A DNA stretch of 64,000 nucleotides from Nectonema munidae (lineage: Eukaryota > Nematomorpha > Nectonematoida > Nectonematidae): NCBI GenBank assembly GCA_030549495.1, contig JAUIRK010000885.1, positions 496,001-560,000 of the forward strand, given 5' to 3'. Positions within the stretch are counted from its first letter, which is position 1. Each line of letters starts with the position of its first letter. A model generated the notes under the pieces. That model did no database searches. It was not told where the DNA came from and saw only the letters and a program-made list of their open reading frames with translations. Of the stretch, positions 22,961-35,810 are shown piece after piece. The translations under genes and the position numbers were made by a program.

Positions 22961-25364
22961 AGATTATCTACTTCTAATCTTCAACTCTTGTCTTTCCCTC
23001 TCCCATTTTCTTACGATTTGGAAAATAGATCGCCTCATCTTTATTCCAAAACCAAACAAAGATCTTAGCATTGCTTCCAATTGTCGCCCTATCACCATTC
23101 TTCCTGTCCTTGGAATAATCCTTGAAAAAATGATCAGAAGCCGCCTTGTTTTATATATTCACTCTTCAAATCTAATTAATAATCTTCAATTCCTATATCT
23201 TCCATATAAGAGTACTTGAGTTGCCCTTTCAAACCTTGCTATCTACATAGAAAAATCCCTAAAAACAAGAAAGTCTCATCTCTTATATTCCTCGATTTAT
23301 CGAATGCTTTCAACAATGCTTGTTATCGAGCGATTCTCTTCAATCTTTCTGCCAAAAACTATCCTAATCAAGTTCATATCCAATTATCTTATGAATCGAC
23401 AATTAATTCTCAAATATAAATCCCTTATAGCTATCCACTCTCTATCTCTTTCTACCCCACAAGGAGGCTGCCTCTCTGATATCCGTTGGATAACTCTAAT
23501 TGATCCTATTCTTGAATTTATAAACTCTAAGGCTCATTTCGCCCAACGTTACTTCGACGATCTCGTGTTTTCCTTTACCACCATTTTTCAACAAACCAAT
23601 ATTCATGATTTCTCTAACTTTTTTTAAATCCCTGACAAAATTGGCTAGCTCCTATAAAATCCTTTTTAATTCATCAAAACAGTTCTAAATCATTTTACTC
23701 GCAAACTTTCTCCTCATCTTCCATTGAAACTCCATCTTTCTGCTACTCTCACTCCTTTCATGTCTGTCAAATATCTTGGACTTATTTTTCAATATAATTT
23801 ACCATGAAACCAACATTTTATAACTACATACAAAAAACTCTCTTATATACTTTTTTCAGTTAAACAAGCCATCTCATATAAATGGGAACTCTCGCTTCAT
23901 CTATACTGGCATCGTACTTCCAATCATTCAATACGGCATTCTAACTTGGGGCACAGCATTTCAGCACCCCTCTCACATACGCTCCCTATCAAAAATTCAT
24001 CGATTGAGCTTAATCGGTATTATTAAAGCCTTTCGCTCAACTCCTACTAGCTTGCTCAAAATTCTTGTCAATTGTAGGCCTTTCCACCTTAATTTGAAAA
24101 AAAAAACTCTACAAAAGCATTTTCTTATCATGTACAAATCCTGTAATCCTTCTCTTTATTCTTCTCATATATTCTCCGATGATACCCCTTCTTTTAAGTT
24201 CTTCAATTCTCTGCTTGGTTCCTTCGCTCCCTCTCTATCACCCGTCCTCGTAAATCCCACTACTGTAGCCTTCATAATTGTCCACCCTTATATTCCCCTC
24301 CCCTATTCTCTTCACATTCTAACTAAAAAAAACCTTGTCAAATCTGCTGTCTGTCTATTCCGCAGTAGTCATCATAAGGTAAGAATATTTTAGATGCCTT
24401 CAAACCTAATTCTATAGTTCCTACGCATACTTTCCAATCTTCAATAGACTCTCTTCACTCTACTTTAGAGGGCGAATCCATTACTGCTCTTTTCGCATGC
24501 AACCACATCATTTCCAATATTCCTGCTTTTTCGTCCATAAGTAGTGTTAGCTTCTTCATCGACTCCAGAAATGGGATAAACTATGTCGTCTTCTGAGAAA
24601 AGTTCCTCATTTTATTTCAATACTCTTCTCTAAACTCCTTCTTCTCTCAAAAAAATTTACAATCAGCATTCACTGGTGTCAGTCTCACTCAAACATCTAT
24701 TAAGACTATTATGGAGATTTAATAACGAAACGCACTGACCCTTCTCCAATTGTTTTCGGATTTTCTGCCGATTTTAGTATTTTCCACTCATCTATTAATA
24801 CTTACATCTACGAAAAATGGGATTCCGAGAACCTTTCTTCTAAATCACTTTCGCTTCATTCTTACTTAATCTTCGCTCTATTCACACCTGTTGGTCCTTA
24901 TATAATTTTGAAATGTCTCGATCCCTCATTAGATGGCTATCTGGCCACTGTTATTACAATCTGTACTTCTCTTGAACATATATTTCTAAATCCCCAATCT
25001 GTAAATTGTGTCACAAAAGCGTAGAATCAACATTCCACATTTTGTTTTCTTGCACCACCCTTCACTCATTCTGTAAAGATTTTGTAGTATTTATTATTTT
25101 TAAATTAGGTCATACCCCAACCTCTTTACTTGATATCATTTCATACCCAATCATTCTTCTCAAATTAATCACATTAATTAATTCCCAAGAAACGCTTATT
25201 CTTAAACTGCCTTTATATTAATATTATTTTTCTTTATCATTAGTTTATCTTTGGAATACGGGCTCTCCCTTTGAAGTTTCAATTCTTCACTCTAGTCAAA
25301 TAGCCCTGCAAAGTTATTGATTAATTTTGAAAGTGCTTTGAGATCTCTCTACCTACCTACCTAC
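22961..25364 (+). pseudogene. LINE reverse transcriptase, Jockey/R1-like, 3' complete
   Basis: This is a pyrimidine-rich, frameshifted non-LTR RT. Order on the plus strand: LIFIPKPNKDLSIASNCRP (about 23035-23090), ILPVLGIILEKMIRSRL, LIFLDLSNAFN (first RT Asp), STPQGGCLS (about 23455), and QRYFDDLVF (the YADD-type catalytic motif with Phe for Ala, about 23550). A thumb and C-terminal region follow, including CHKSVESTFHILFSC (about 25005-25050, the CCHC-like C-terminal motif). The 3' end is a CTAC repeat tail at 25347-25364, typical of LINEs with short tandem tails. The fragment begins exactly at the right end of the TTAA element; its upstream part is probably 6106-6807. Confidence 0.8.
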
Positions 25365-25637
25365 ATTGCTCACTGAAAAAAATACGGCAACCAGATTATC
25401 ATTTTCCGATGCGAAATTTTGTGTAGAATACGAAAATCATAATGGTTTTTTTTCGTATACCCTCCAGTTCTGCGTAAATGGTTGATTTGCAAAATACTAC
25501 ACTTAGATGAAAATTTCTATTTCTACACATGAAATTCTTATTTTTTTTGTCAAATTTTTTTTGATTTTTTTCATAAAATAACTTTTTTCTAACTTTTTTT
25601 TAGAATTTTGAAACATTTTTTATAATATACTGAGAAT

Positions 25638-27099
25638 AATGCCAAGGAATTGTAAAAATTCAGCTGATAAATTTTTTCATTTGTGGGGAGCTAACTCTCA
25701 ATAAATACAAGAGGAGAATCACTCAGAGTGTTAAAAGGCTTTATAAAAGTTATTTTGGGTGTGAACTCGGAGATCAGGATAAAAACTCGTCTCCTCACAT
25801 CTGCTGTGTTAAATGCTCGAGTGCTCTATCCTCATGGGTTTGTGGTAAAGGAAAAAGTTTAGGCATTGGCTACCGATGATATGGCGTGAACCCAAGGATC
25901 ATTCATCAGATTGTTACTTTTGCATCACTAATATTGATGATTAGTTTTTATGATTTTCTAGTTTATGTTGCTTTTATTTAAAACAGAATATTTTTTTATA
26001 TAGGTTGCAACAAAAAAGGAAAGAATAGATTATTGTACCCTGATTTGGATTCAGCCATAAGACCGGTACCCCATTCTGAACATATACTAGTACCTAATCC
26101 ACCACTAAAGTTCTCTTCTGAAAGCGATTACTTAATTGATGATTCCGAAACAAAAGATATCACCTTCTCAGCTCCAGCTTGTTCCGAAAAAAACCTTTAT
26201 TTGTTAATCAAGCTCGCCTTTGTGATCTTGTTCCGGACCTTAAACTTACCAAAGAGTCTAGTCAGCTTCTCGCTTCTAGACTTCAAGAATGGAATTTAGT
26301 TGAAAGTGATGTTCGCGTGACGGCTTTCAAAAAGCGCTCTGAAGACTTAGGGAAGTTTTTTTCTTTAGAGAACAATTTAACATTTTGTAAGAACATTGCA
26401 GGACTATTCAACGCTCTCGAAATAAAGTATGAGGCCACAGAATGGAGGTTGTTCATCGATGGCTCTCTTTATAGTATAAAGGCAGTTTTGTTACACAGGA
26501 AACAAACTGCCTTCAGTTCCTATAGCACATTCTATAATTTTAAGAGAGACTTACGAAATTTTGTCCTTCATTTTGAAAAAAATCAATTACTCAGATCACG
26601 AATGGCTCATTTGCGCTGATCTAAAAGTAGTTGCAATTTTGAATGGCCTTCAAACAGGTTATACTAAATTCATGTGCTTCCTGTACAAATGGGATAGCCG
26701 AGCCAGGGCTGAACATTATGTTCGTACAGAATGGCCACCGAAGGATTGCATTATCCCTAGATCTTACAATGTTATAAATCAACCGCTAGTTAAAAAAGAA
26801 AATGTTATTTTACCACCTTTGCATATAAAGCTAGGGCTGAAGAATCAATTCACAAAGGCCCTTGATAATGAAAAGCCCTGTTTTTGTACCTGAATAAACT
26901 TTTCCCAAAAATAAATGATGCGAAAATCAAAGAAGGCACATTTGTAGGCCCTCAAATACGCAAACTATTTTTTGATCAACATTTTGAATTACAAATGGAT
27001 GAAAAGGAGCTGAATGTCTGGGTTTCGTTCAAAAATGTGTGCAATGGCCTTTTAGTGAAGAATCCCAAAGGGAAATCTAGGTTTTTTTTCAACTTTTGA
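25638..27099 (+). pseudogene. Decayed member of an unnamed conserved protein family
   Basis: A Cys-rich first exon starts at about ATG 25638 (MPRNCKN) and ends with [17 protein letters not shown] (about 25877-25930). An intron of roughly 65 bp then leads to LYPDLDSAIRPVPHSE (about 26025). Frameshifts at about 26180, 26560 and 26885 break the rest. Legible blocks are LTKESSQLLASRLQEWNL, WRLFIDGS, CADLKVVAILNGLQTGYTK, KWDSRARAEHYVRTEWP, PPLHIKLGLKNQF and EGTFVGPQIRKLF. I recognise these from a repeated, uncharacterised family seen in arthropods and cnidarians. The Asp residues in LFIDG and ADLK could belong to a transposase-like fold, which is inference. The C-terminal end is missing. Confidence 0.65.
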
Positions 27100-27959
27100 A
27101 TAAAATAACAGTACATATGATATTTTTCAAATTCAAATTTACAAAAAATTCTGACGTAATGGAAAGTTTTCGTTTTTATTTTTGTGGTCAGCACATCAAA
27201 ATTGACTAAAAAATGTTATAGCGGTTTATGTATTTTTTCAAAAGTTTAAAATTGTCGAACAATGAATTAAAACATGGGATTTATAACTTTAAAAATTTAT
27301 TAGGCCTCTATAAAATTTAAGGGATAAAGTTTTGTTTATTAGATTTAGAAAAGTCTGTATTACCTCATTTAGATTTAGACAGTCTATATATTTACAGTAT
27401 TATTATTGCCCAATCTTATTTCATGTGATTTGACAAAAAGTTTGATTTATGATTCAAAATTGGAATCATATTTGTACAGCATAAATTATAGAAAACACCG
27501 AATGTGAAAAAACATTTTGTTTAACCTAGAAGATAAAATTCCTAGCTTTTGGATACCTTAATGTAAGATCTCAATTAAAAATACCTTAAATTTAAAAAAT
27601 ATTAAGATGTAAAATTCGAATATTAAATTATGTCATCAATGCATTGATAAGTTAATCGGAATGAACTCTTCCACATTTTACTTTAGTGATATTACAATGA
27701 CTAACTTCATAGATTCTATAAAACCCCTTAAAACAAGAATATTTTTAAGGATGATAATATAAGCCTGGAACTTATAAACTTAGTTTGCCAATGATAGGTC
27801 TTTTCCTGGTTGAATTTTTAATTCTTTAATCAAAAGAGGTATTTTCTCTGATAAATTGAAAGTTGCTAAAGTTATGCCCATCTTGCATGCCCATTTCGTT
27901 AATCTCAAACTTGAGTAAATTAGAAAAATATCATCTATAAAGAACTTTTAAATTTTTTT
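27100..27959. other. AT-rich sequence, no gene seen
   Basis: I see no coding block, terminal repeat or known repeat copy. It may contain the upstream part of the LINE that becomes readable at about 27960. Confidence 0.4.
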
Positions 27960-28770
27960 TTACCACTAACTTTTTTTCTGAAGATTAGTTTGGCTTTTTG
28001 CACAGCAAATTAACTGAGGATTGTATTATAAAACATTCTTCTCTTGTTTCTGACTATTTCGAGGGAGATGAAATACTATTAGTTGGTTTCAAAAAAGCCT
28101 TTGTTAGAGTAAAACCTAAGTTGCTTTTTTGTAAGCTATATAAATTAGGAATACGAGGTAGTATTTATAAATTGATTGAAAGCTATTTATCTACTTGGCA
28201 GAATTATGTAAGATTTAACAAAATTTAATCTGATTATCTTTTTTCTAATTCTTGAGTACCACAGGGCTCCATACTTGGTCCCCTCTTATTTTTAATTTTT
28301 ATAAATGATATTATTCTTTGCCTTAAAGATAAAGGAAAATTAATTATTATTTATGCGTGACCTTGATTTTAACACTAAAATTCAAAGTGATTACAAAATA
28401 ATTGGTTCATACCTTAAATCAATCGGAAATAGGTGCTTATCAAATAACAAAACTCGGAATCTAGAAAAGTCATGTTATATGGTTTTTTCTAAAAGAAAAA
28501 AAGATTTACATCCTAAATTCTTTTTGAATAATAATCAAATTAAAAAAGTTTGAAACATAAAATTTTAAGTGTAAATTTAAGCGAGAACCTAAATTGAAAA
28601 ACGAATGTAAATAACATTTCTATAAAAATATCTAGACTTTCAGAATGCTTCAAAAAATTATTTACAATCAAAAACGAGAAAGTTACCCTATTATTAATTT
28701 GCATTCCACAGTATAAAGTATTGCAATTCGATTTGGGCCATAGAGCGTTCCCCATTACTAAATTTCATAT
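27960..28770 (+). pseudogene. LINE RT fragment, Jockey/CR1-like
   Basis: The plus strand encodes HSSLVSDYFEG, then LVGFKKAFVRV (RT block with the first Asp replaced, normally LDFxKAFD). LFCKLYKLGIRGSIYKLIES follows, then in another frame VPQGSILGPLLFLIFINDI (about 28255-28310). Downstream are thumb-like pieces (KSCYMVFSKRKKDL, LSENLN). At least two frameshifts are present. The GSILGPLLFLI motif places it with Jockey/CR1-type LINEs, distinct from the pyrimidine-rich LINE at 23-25 kb. No 3' tail is visible. Confidence 0.75.
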
Positions 28771-30199
28771 TTTTTTTCCATTTTGACAATACTAATTCAT
28801 TACATGAGCTCAATCTGTATCAATTAAATATTTATTCATTTTCATGTTTTACCTTAAAAATCCTCTTAAAAATGGACCCTTTAAATTTCTTTTTCAATAT
28901 AATTTTGATATTCATTGTCATAGAACTAGACAAAAAGTAAACTACATATTCCCAGATTTAGGAAAAGAAGCTATTTTCGTTCCATTATATTACGTACCAT
29001 AAAATGTGTTAATTAAAATCTTAGTGAACTCTATTTCAATAATTGGAGTAACTTAAAATTATCATTAAAACTTTAATAAAGAAATATTACTTTAATTTCT
29101 TTTTACCTATTCCCTTGTCTTATCAACTATATTCTGCGATTTACTTTTTATACCTTTTATGCTTTAATATTTATTTAAAACATAACATGTAATATTTTAT
29201 ATAAATATATTTATACTTTTATGCTTAATAAAGATATTATAATGTAATGCCTTATAATTTTATTATGTGTCATATCATCTCGATGGATGCTTTCATCTTC
29301 TTCTTATGTAATCAAAGGCGAGGGAAAGATAGAGTATATGAGGTTTAGTGTTAAGGATAGAATAAGGGTTATTTTTAGTCAGGGGAATTAGAGATAGAAG
29401 ATAGATTATTGAAGAGGTAAGGGAAAAGCTAAGGTAAAGTGCTTATTAATGTTTTTCACATGCGTTACATTAGGAATAAGGTAAAATTAAAAAAATATAT
29501 ATAAATAATATTTTGTCTATTTATTACAATATTTAAAAGAGGTCATATTATTTTACATTATGAAAATTCCTAAAGATTTTTCGTTCAAATCTTGAATTAA
29601 CTTATATTTGTTCAATTAAATAAAATTTAAATTTAATTATTTAGTTATTTTGCGCAATTCAAGCTAAAAATGGAGTCTTATAAATAATATTTTGAAAATA
29701 TTCTATGTGACGATGTAAAATTAGGAGATATTATTATAAATTTTTCAAATATTTATATTAAAAAATTAGAATAAATTCAGAGCCAAGTAATAAGTTATTA
29801 TTACAAATAATCAAAATATCTTAAAAATATATATAATACATTTGATATTTTTTTTTATAATAGAGTAATTTTAAATTTTGTTTTCCTGGTAGTTTATTTT
29901 GTAAACTGACATTCTATCTTGACTTTTTTTATTTAGAGTCGTTTAGTACATTTTTATTGAATTAGAGATATTGAGAATTGAATAGAGATGACTGGAAACG
30001 CTTCTATTATTGAAACATTTTACTATGGGCGAAAGATTTTTAAATCAGCTAAATAAAGAGACGTATCAATAGGGAGACTAGGGCTGTAAAATTTTAATTG
30101 TTTATAGTAATTCATTCCCAATACTTTATCATTTTGAGATGAGAACAAAAAATTTATTTAAAATGAAGACAGTGTGTTAATCAACAATTTATACATGTT
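28771..30199. other. AT-rich sequence, no gene seen
   Basis: I see nothing coding. A purine-rich, less AT-rich patch lies at 29305-29440, of unknown nature. The 3' terminal repeat of piggyBac F was expected here but not found. Confidence 0.4.
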
Positions 30200-32647
30200 A
30201 TATTATAATGTTTTTTACAGATATGTCTGACATTTTACACATTTAGATTCACACTTGTTTTCAGATTTCTCGCATAAATAACATCTACCTCTTTTTCGTT
30301 TGACTTGGCGCTCTTCTTCATTTGGAAAAGTAGAAGAGGGAGTGTTCTTTACTTTCTCAACTAATATTTTTGAACTAATATGCCTTGGAAGAATTTCTTT
30401 TCTTTCAATATGTTCCTTAGCTAGCTGCTTACCAAGTGAATCAAGAAATAACCTTCTTTTATAGGGACAAATTTTTTGCCAGTTGGAATTAATTTCGGTG
30501 AAAAGAATGTAAGCATTAAATGCTGAAATATCAAGAATATTGTAAAAAACCGCTACTGTCCAACGATTTGTTGGACGACTCACTGTAAAATGATACCATC
30601 TGATCGAACGTATCGACACCTCCTTTGGTTTTGTTGTAGTCATCAATAATTCTTGGTATTTTTTTTTCTGTATCCAAAACCTCATTTTAACGATGAAAAG
30701 TACTCTGAAGAATTACGGCCTTGTTTCTTTTAGACAAATAAGAAACTAAAACAAAAAAATACTAATGAAAAAATCAATGTAAACATTACCTTGTGTGATC
30801 TAAAATTTTCAGGCAATGACACCTTGTTTTTTCTCATAGTTTCAATGGAAGTCAAATTTTTTTTAAGAGTTTTTGTGCAAGAGAAAAAGAACAAAAAAAG
30901 TTGTTAAATGTTACATTGTAGCCTTTTAATCCTTCGCATAGCTCTAAAACGACTAATTAAGAAATATTTTTTTGAGAAACACCAAAATTTTTCCCAAGAT
31001 AAGGTATGGCTCTCCAATTGTAAAAAGAGATGGCATCACAAAGTGTCCAAAATTTAATCCCGTATTTTGCCGGCTTGTTTGGAAGGTATTGCTTGAATAG
31101 AGCTCTACCACGAAAAGCTTTTAGCTGTTCATCAACAGTTATGAAAAAGTAGTCTTTCGGTTATTGAACTCCATTCGTTCCACAACTCTTTGATTGGGGC
31201 AAACTTGTCTTCATTTTTTTATGTTTCTTGTAGAAAAATCATCAAACCTAACACTTGAACAGATACTTTCAAAGCGATGCCTTGACATTATAGCTGCGAA
31301 AATTGGCCTTCCATTCTCACAACTCCAAAGATTTTTTGAAGCCTCATTTTTGGATTTGTATACTCCCAGTAAGATTAAAACTCCTAAAAAAAGCATTCAG
31401 CTCAATATTATCTAAATCAATCCACTTTTCTCCATAAATATCTTGCCCTTTTTTGTTGGTATTTTCAATAATGATTCTTTTAATTTTTTGAGGAAAAAAT
31501 ACAAGCAACGAAGATATTTCATCATTGATTCTTGAAACAGCGTAACGTGTAGGTCCAGGTACACTTTGAACAATGTTAGCTGCAGGACGTCTTCGATACA
31601 AGGACAAAGGCAGAGTACTCCATTCAATTTTATTATCTTTGGATACTTCCACTGAGTTCTCCTCTTCAGTAAGGCTTCCAGCACTTTCAGATAAACTTGA
31701 TTCCACATATGAAATGTTATCTTCACTTTCAGAAGCACAATCAGATACTGATGTGTTTGATTCATTGTCATTGTAAATGATTTTTGATTTAGGAATGTGA
31801 CATACAATTCTTGGGTTCGACATTTTATTTATGTAAAACTATTTTATATAATAAAACAAATATGGCTTCAAGGCAACAAAAAACCTAAATAAAACATTCT
31901 CAAAACATAAAATTGTTATACTTTTTACAACAGTTAAAGATATATCTTCTAAAGAGCTCCTAACAAGAGGATGATTACAATTTCCGGTGTGCCATTCAAT
32001 TATCTAAGTGTATCAACCTCACTTCAAGAGAAGATAGTGTATTTTTTATATGCATTGTATATTTATGTGTGCTGTATATAAAATTACAAACATAATACTC
32101 GTCTTTTATATATCTAATGTTCTATGTCAATACTCCATGGGTGAGAATATATACAGATATTTTAGAAGGCGAAGGAAGGAGTGGTTTGGTCATTTATAAG
32201 TCATACATAATATAAAAAAAGGTGTGATATATCATCAGAGGTAAATGAGAAAATTAGTAGAATAATTTATAGAAAAATAGTGTTTTCTGTTTTCAGTAAT
32301 AATTCTCAAAAATTATCAGATATAATGAAGATCTTAAATTTATGACTTATAACTATAACTTTGAATTTTCGTCTCTTAAAAATTATATATACATTTTTTA
32401 AATTATTTTATTGTGTTTTAAAAGCCATATTTGTTTTAGGGACCAAATGGACCTTAAGGGGTTGTATGTTACTTTTTTTACAACATACAAAATAATAGCC
32501 GAAGAAAAAAATAAAATATGTAAAAATTTAAAGAGTAGTATAATAGTAAAAGTCACAAGAAATAAATTATGAACATAGCCTGGTTGCTAATATATGAGCA
32601 ACTAATTTTTCATATGGGTCCAAATGGACCCGAAGGGGTAATAAGGG
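30200..32647 (-). mobile_element. piggyBac-like element F, left end not found
   Basis: The right end is well defined: GGGTCCAAATGGACCC (32616-32631), then a 16-bp end finishing in AAGGG at 32647, then TTAA (32648-32651). A second palindrome copy (GGGACCAAATGGACC, 32439-32453) lies 177 bp inward and includes a copy of the adjacent end sequence. The left terminal repeat is missing or too diverged, so the left border is arbitrary. Confidence 0.75.
30215..31823 (-). pseudogene. piggyBac transposase (element F), broken
   Basis: This is a minus-strand transposase remnant. The N-terminus from ATG 31823 (MSNPRIVCHIPKSKI) has the usual acidic/Ser-rich tail, then SVPGPTRYAVSRINDEIS and LDNIELNAFF. After a shift, MSRHRFESICSSVRFDD follows at about 31225-31275. 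The first catalytic motif VDEQLKAFRGRALF is readable at about 31100-31140, beside a frameshift. KPAKYGIKFWTLCDA follows. The second-Asp region (about 30700-30950) is hardly legible. The C-terminal piece (30215-30685) has TNRWTVAVFYNILDISAFNAY and a zinc domain RCYLCEKSENKCESKCVKC. At least three breaks are present. Confidence 0.85.
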
Positions 32648-32782
32648 TTAAATTGCCTTCCACCGACATCTACATATATCCCAACTCTATAGATTTAAGC
32701 CGTAGTTTAATAATTATTAATTGTTTCTACCCCTAAAAGTTCTATCTCTTTTTATTAGTTGACTGTTTTATAGTAGTACTAT

Positions 32783-33959
32783 GGTGTCTGGTCAAAACGG
32801 CCGAAAACCAAAATTGCGAAAAACCAAAACACCCGAAAACGGAAACGGCCAAAAACCAAAACGACCTAAAACCAGAACGCGCAAAAACCTAAAAAGTTGG
32901 ATAATTTTATGGAATTGAAAAGTGATATCTATTATTTTGTTACCAGAAATGGAATAACTCACTACTTTTTTCGAAACATGCCTGTTTCAATTTTGCCCCT
33001 TTTTACGTTACTAAAATTATTTTTGTTTTCATTTTTCTGTTGAGCAAAAAAATCTACTGGGTATAATTTATTGACTAAATTTTTATCTTTACTTATGGAA
33101 TTTATAATGAAATAAGTTTTTAAAAAAAATATAAATCATTCACTTTCTTAAATGAGTAAAAACCTTTCTTAGTAAGAAATAACTTAAAATGTGTATACTT
33201 GCTGACTAAATGAATACGAAAAGTCTTAAAACAAATGAAAAACGTCATGGCTACAAAACGTCCAAAACCCATTGAATATGTTTATGGCAAACTAAACATC
33301 TACACCGTCAGTTTTTTATTTGGCAAGTTATTGCCTTTCTAATGCTTGTTTTTATTGAAATACAAAATGCGAATAATGGCATAAAAGCAGTTATTTTTGA
33401 GACAAAACATATGTTATCTATCGATGACAAATGAAAGAAAAAACAAGTCATTTAATCAAACAATCAATCACTCAGACAAAAGAAAAATTTGTTTCATTGT
33501 TTTCTTTAAGAAAAAACTTTCCGTTATAACTTTGATTCAGCTGACCTCGATATACTAGTTATGGTTGGGTATTGTTTATCCAAATATCACTTTCATCTTA
33601 AATGTATTCTTTGAATCTGATAATAGAAGTCAAATAGAATAAATTAACATCTTTGAACAAATACCATAAACCCCTAATTGAGTGGAAATTTTAGAGGATG
33701 AACTCGTTTAAATAGTATTAGAAGGAAGTTTTTAGTTTAAGTTACCTTCTTCACGGTGACAAAGTAATATATTTTTGGCATTTTTCTTTTGTTACGTATT
33801 TCAAGACCTTCAGAAGTAAACATAGTACATTAATGGAAAGATAAAAAATGACCAATTTAAAAAATAAGATTTTGTTTTGGCCATTTTAGTTTCCGCCGCT
33901 TTGGTTTCGGCCGTTTTGGTTTTCGACCGTTTTGGTTTCGGCCGTTTTGACTAGGAACC
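32783..33959. mobile_element. 1.18-kb MITE with minisatellite termini
   Basis: The ends are GGTGTCTGGTCAAAACGGCC and, inverted, GGTTCCTAGTCAAAACGGCC. Each is extended by four to eight copies of an ~15-bp unit (AACGGCCGAAAACCA). The flanking octamers AGTACTAT (32775-32782) and ATTACTAT (33960-33967) match at 7 of 8 positions, suggesting an 8-bp target duplication. The interior is AT-rich and non-coding. The related GG...CC element at 44743-45682 has the same design. Confidence 0.8.
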
Positions 33960-33967
33960 ATTACTAT

Positions 33968-34920
33968 TATCAGGCCGGTGCTAGAAATTGTGGGGCCCAA
34001 TTAGAAATCTGATAACGCGGGCCCCTACTTTAAAGTAAAATTTATCAAGTTTGTTTTATATTAAAAAAAAAACCCATACAAACAAAAAAATAATGCTTGG
34101 TATAAAAAAACGATCTCTTGTAAATCTCTAGTAAGCAGAATTTGTTGAACCTATTCATTATTTGGTGTTTGAAGATCAAAACATGCTTTTAAAATTGTCA
34201 TATAACTGAATTTTATTTGCACCTGTCAAACCTTAGGTAGACTGCAATCAGCCGCCATCACAAAATTGTTGCCCTAAACTATTGATTCTTCTAAAAATTC
34301 TAAATAAGGTGCTTAATTGATTATTCTTTTATCATCCGCCAAATTGAGAATTCGATAAAAATGTCTGTCAAACTAACATGAGGATAAACGAGGTCTGACT
34401 AGTACTACATGGTAGAGACTATTCTGGCTCTGACATTTTTCTTGCTCTTCTGTATGATGGTTTTAGACTTCTCCTTTTTCGATAGCAATTTTAATTTTTT
34501 TTAGGAATGCCAAATATCTTTTTGTATTTTTCTTTCTTCTCAAAAAGAATATTACAATTTCTATAACGAAAAAAAAGTCAAAGTGTTGGAATGTTATTGA
34601 TACCCATATTTCCCTGATCAATGAGTCACTTGGTTATTTATACGCTATTATTATATAAATTATTTGTTAAAAGTAGTTTTGAGGTTTTATTATTTTATAA
34701 TAAAGTTGACTAATTTAAGATAAAAAGGTACACTGAACCAGAAAGCAAACTCACTGTGAAAGTTCATTGACAAGAGATGGATTTATTACTCGGAAAAGCA
34801 CGAGTAAATGATTCTTCTCAGCCTCTTCTCACCATTTGTCAATAAGTCTAGTTCATAATCAAATGAATTGGTTAGGTGGATTTATTTCTCTGAACTAAGG
34901 AATTTTAAAACTTGAATTAA
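33968..34920. other. No gene; possible single transposon end at 33972
   Basis: CAGGCCGGTGCTAGAAATTG starts right after the MITE duplication and looks like a hAT-type 5' end. It is followed by GGGGCCC and GCGGGCCCC motifs, but no matching right end was found. The rest is AT-rich and featureless. Confidence 0.4.
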
Positions 34921-35806
34921 CCTGTGAATTACATACTGTAAATTATAATATGATGTAGAAACTACGAGCCGATAACGAATTTGTAGCCAAAAAGATGGAG
35001 GTCCTATCGAGTTACATAAGTTACTGTAGAATGAAATATTTTGAGTGAATTAAACACCTAAAGTTGGTTTATTAAATAAATTAAGAAAATAATTACCAGA
35101 GAAATACTGCAAGTAGATGTTATTTTTATGTTTATATATTTGACATTGATTTACAGGTTTAATCGATTTTTTGACAGGTTTTATTGATTTCATAAAAAAT
35201 GAACATCATTAAATTCTGCATACTTGAAATGTATAAAAAAAACTTTAAAAGAATTAAAATTTTAATTTTGACATGGGCTGTCATATTTAAATTATCTTGC
35301 CAGGTTTGACTAATTTTTATAAAAAAAAGAAATATAACCAGTAAACACAACCTACTTGAAAATGGGTATATGTGTGTAAAATGCCATACACGGTAAACTT
35401 CATCACCTCCCTATACTTTCTATTAAACGTAATTCTCTAATTCAAAAAACCGTGCTTGATCCTTTCTTTTTGGGATAAATCAATTTTTTGACCGTTTTGA
35501 TTGATTTTTATTAAAAAATGAACATCACCACTGAATTACGCATGCTTAAAAATGGCTATATATGTGTAAAAAACTTTATATAATTATTTAGATAAAAAGT
35601 TCCTTTTTGAGATGAGCTGTCACATTTAGGTCAATTTTTTTGATAGGTTTGATTGATTTTGATAAAAATGGACATCACCACTGAATTCAGCATAGTTGAA
35701 ATATATATGTAACATTAAAAATATTTATAAAAACTTATTAATATCTGAGAAAAATAGGGAGGGGGGCACTTTACTCCCCCCCCCCCCCCCCCCAGCACTA
35801 ATAGAG
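34921..35806 (+). mobile_element. Right part of a TTAA-class satellite-containing element
   Basis: It starts inside the middle section of the element (AATTACATACTGTAAATTATAA, as at 49082), is interrupted by about 190 bp of unrelated DNA, and resumes at 35155. Four to five ~150-bp right-array monomers follow. The end has runs of G and C, then CAGCACTAATAGAG and TTAA (35807-35810). Confidence 0.75.
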
Positions 35807-35810
35807 TTAA

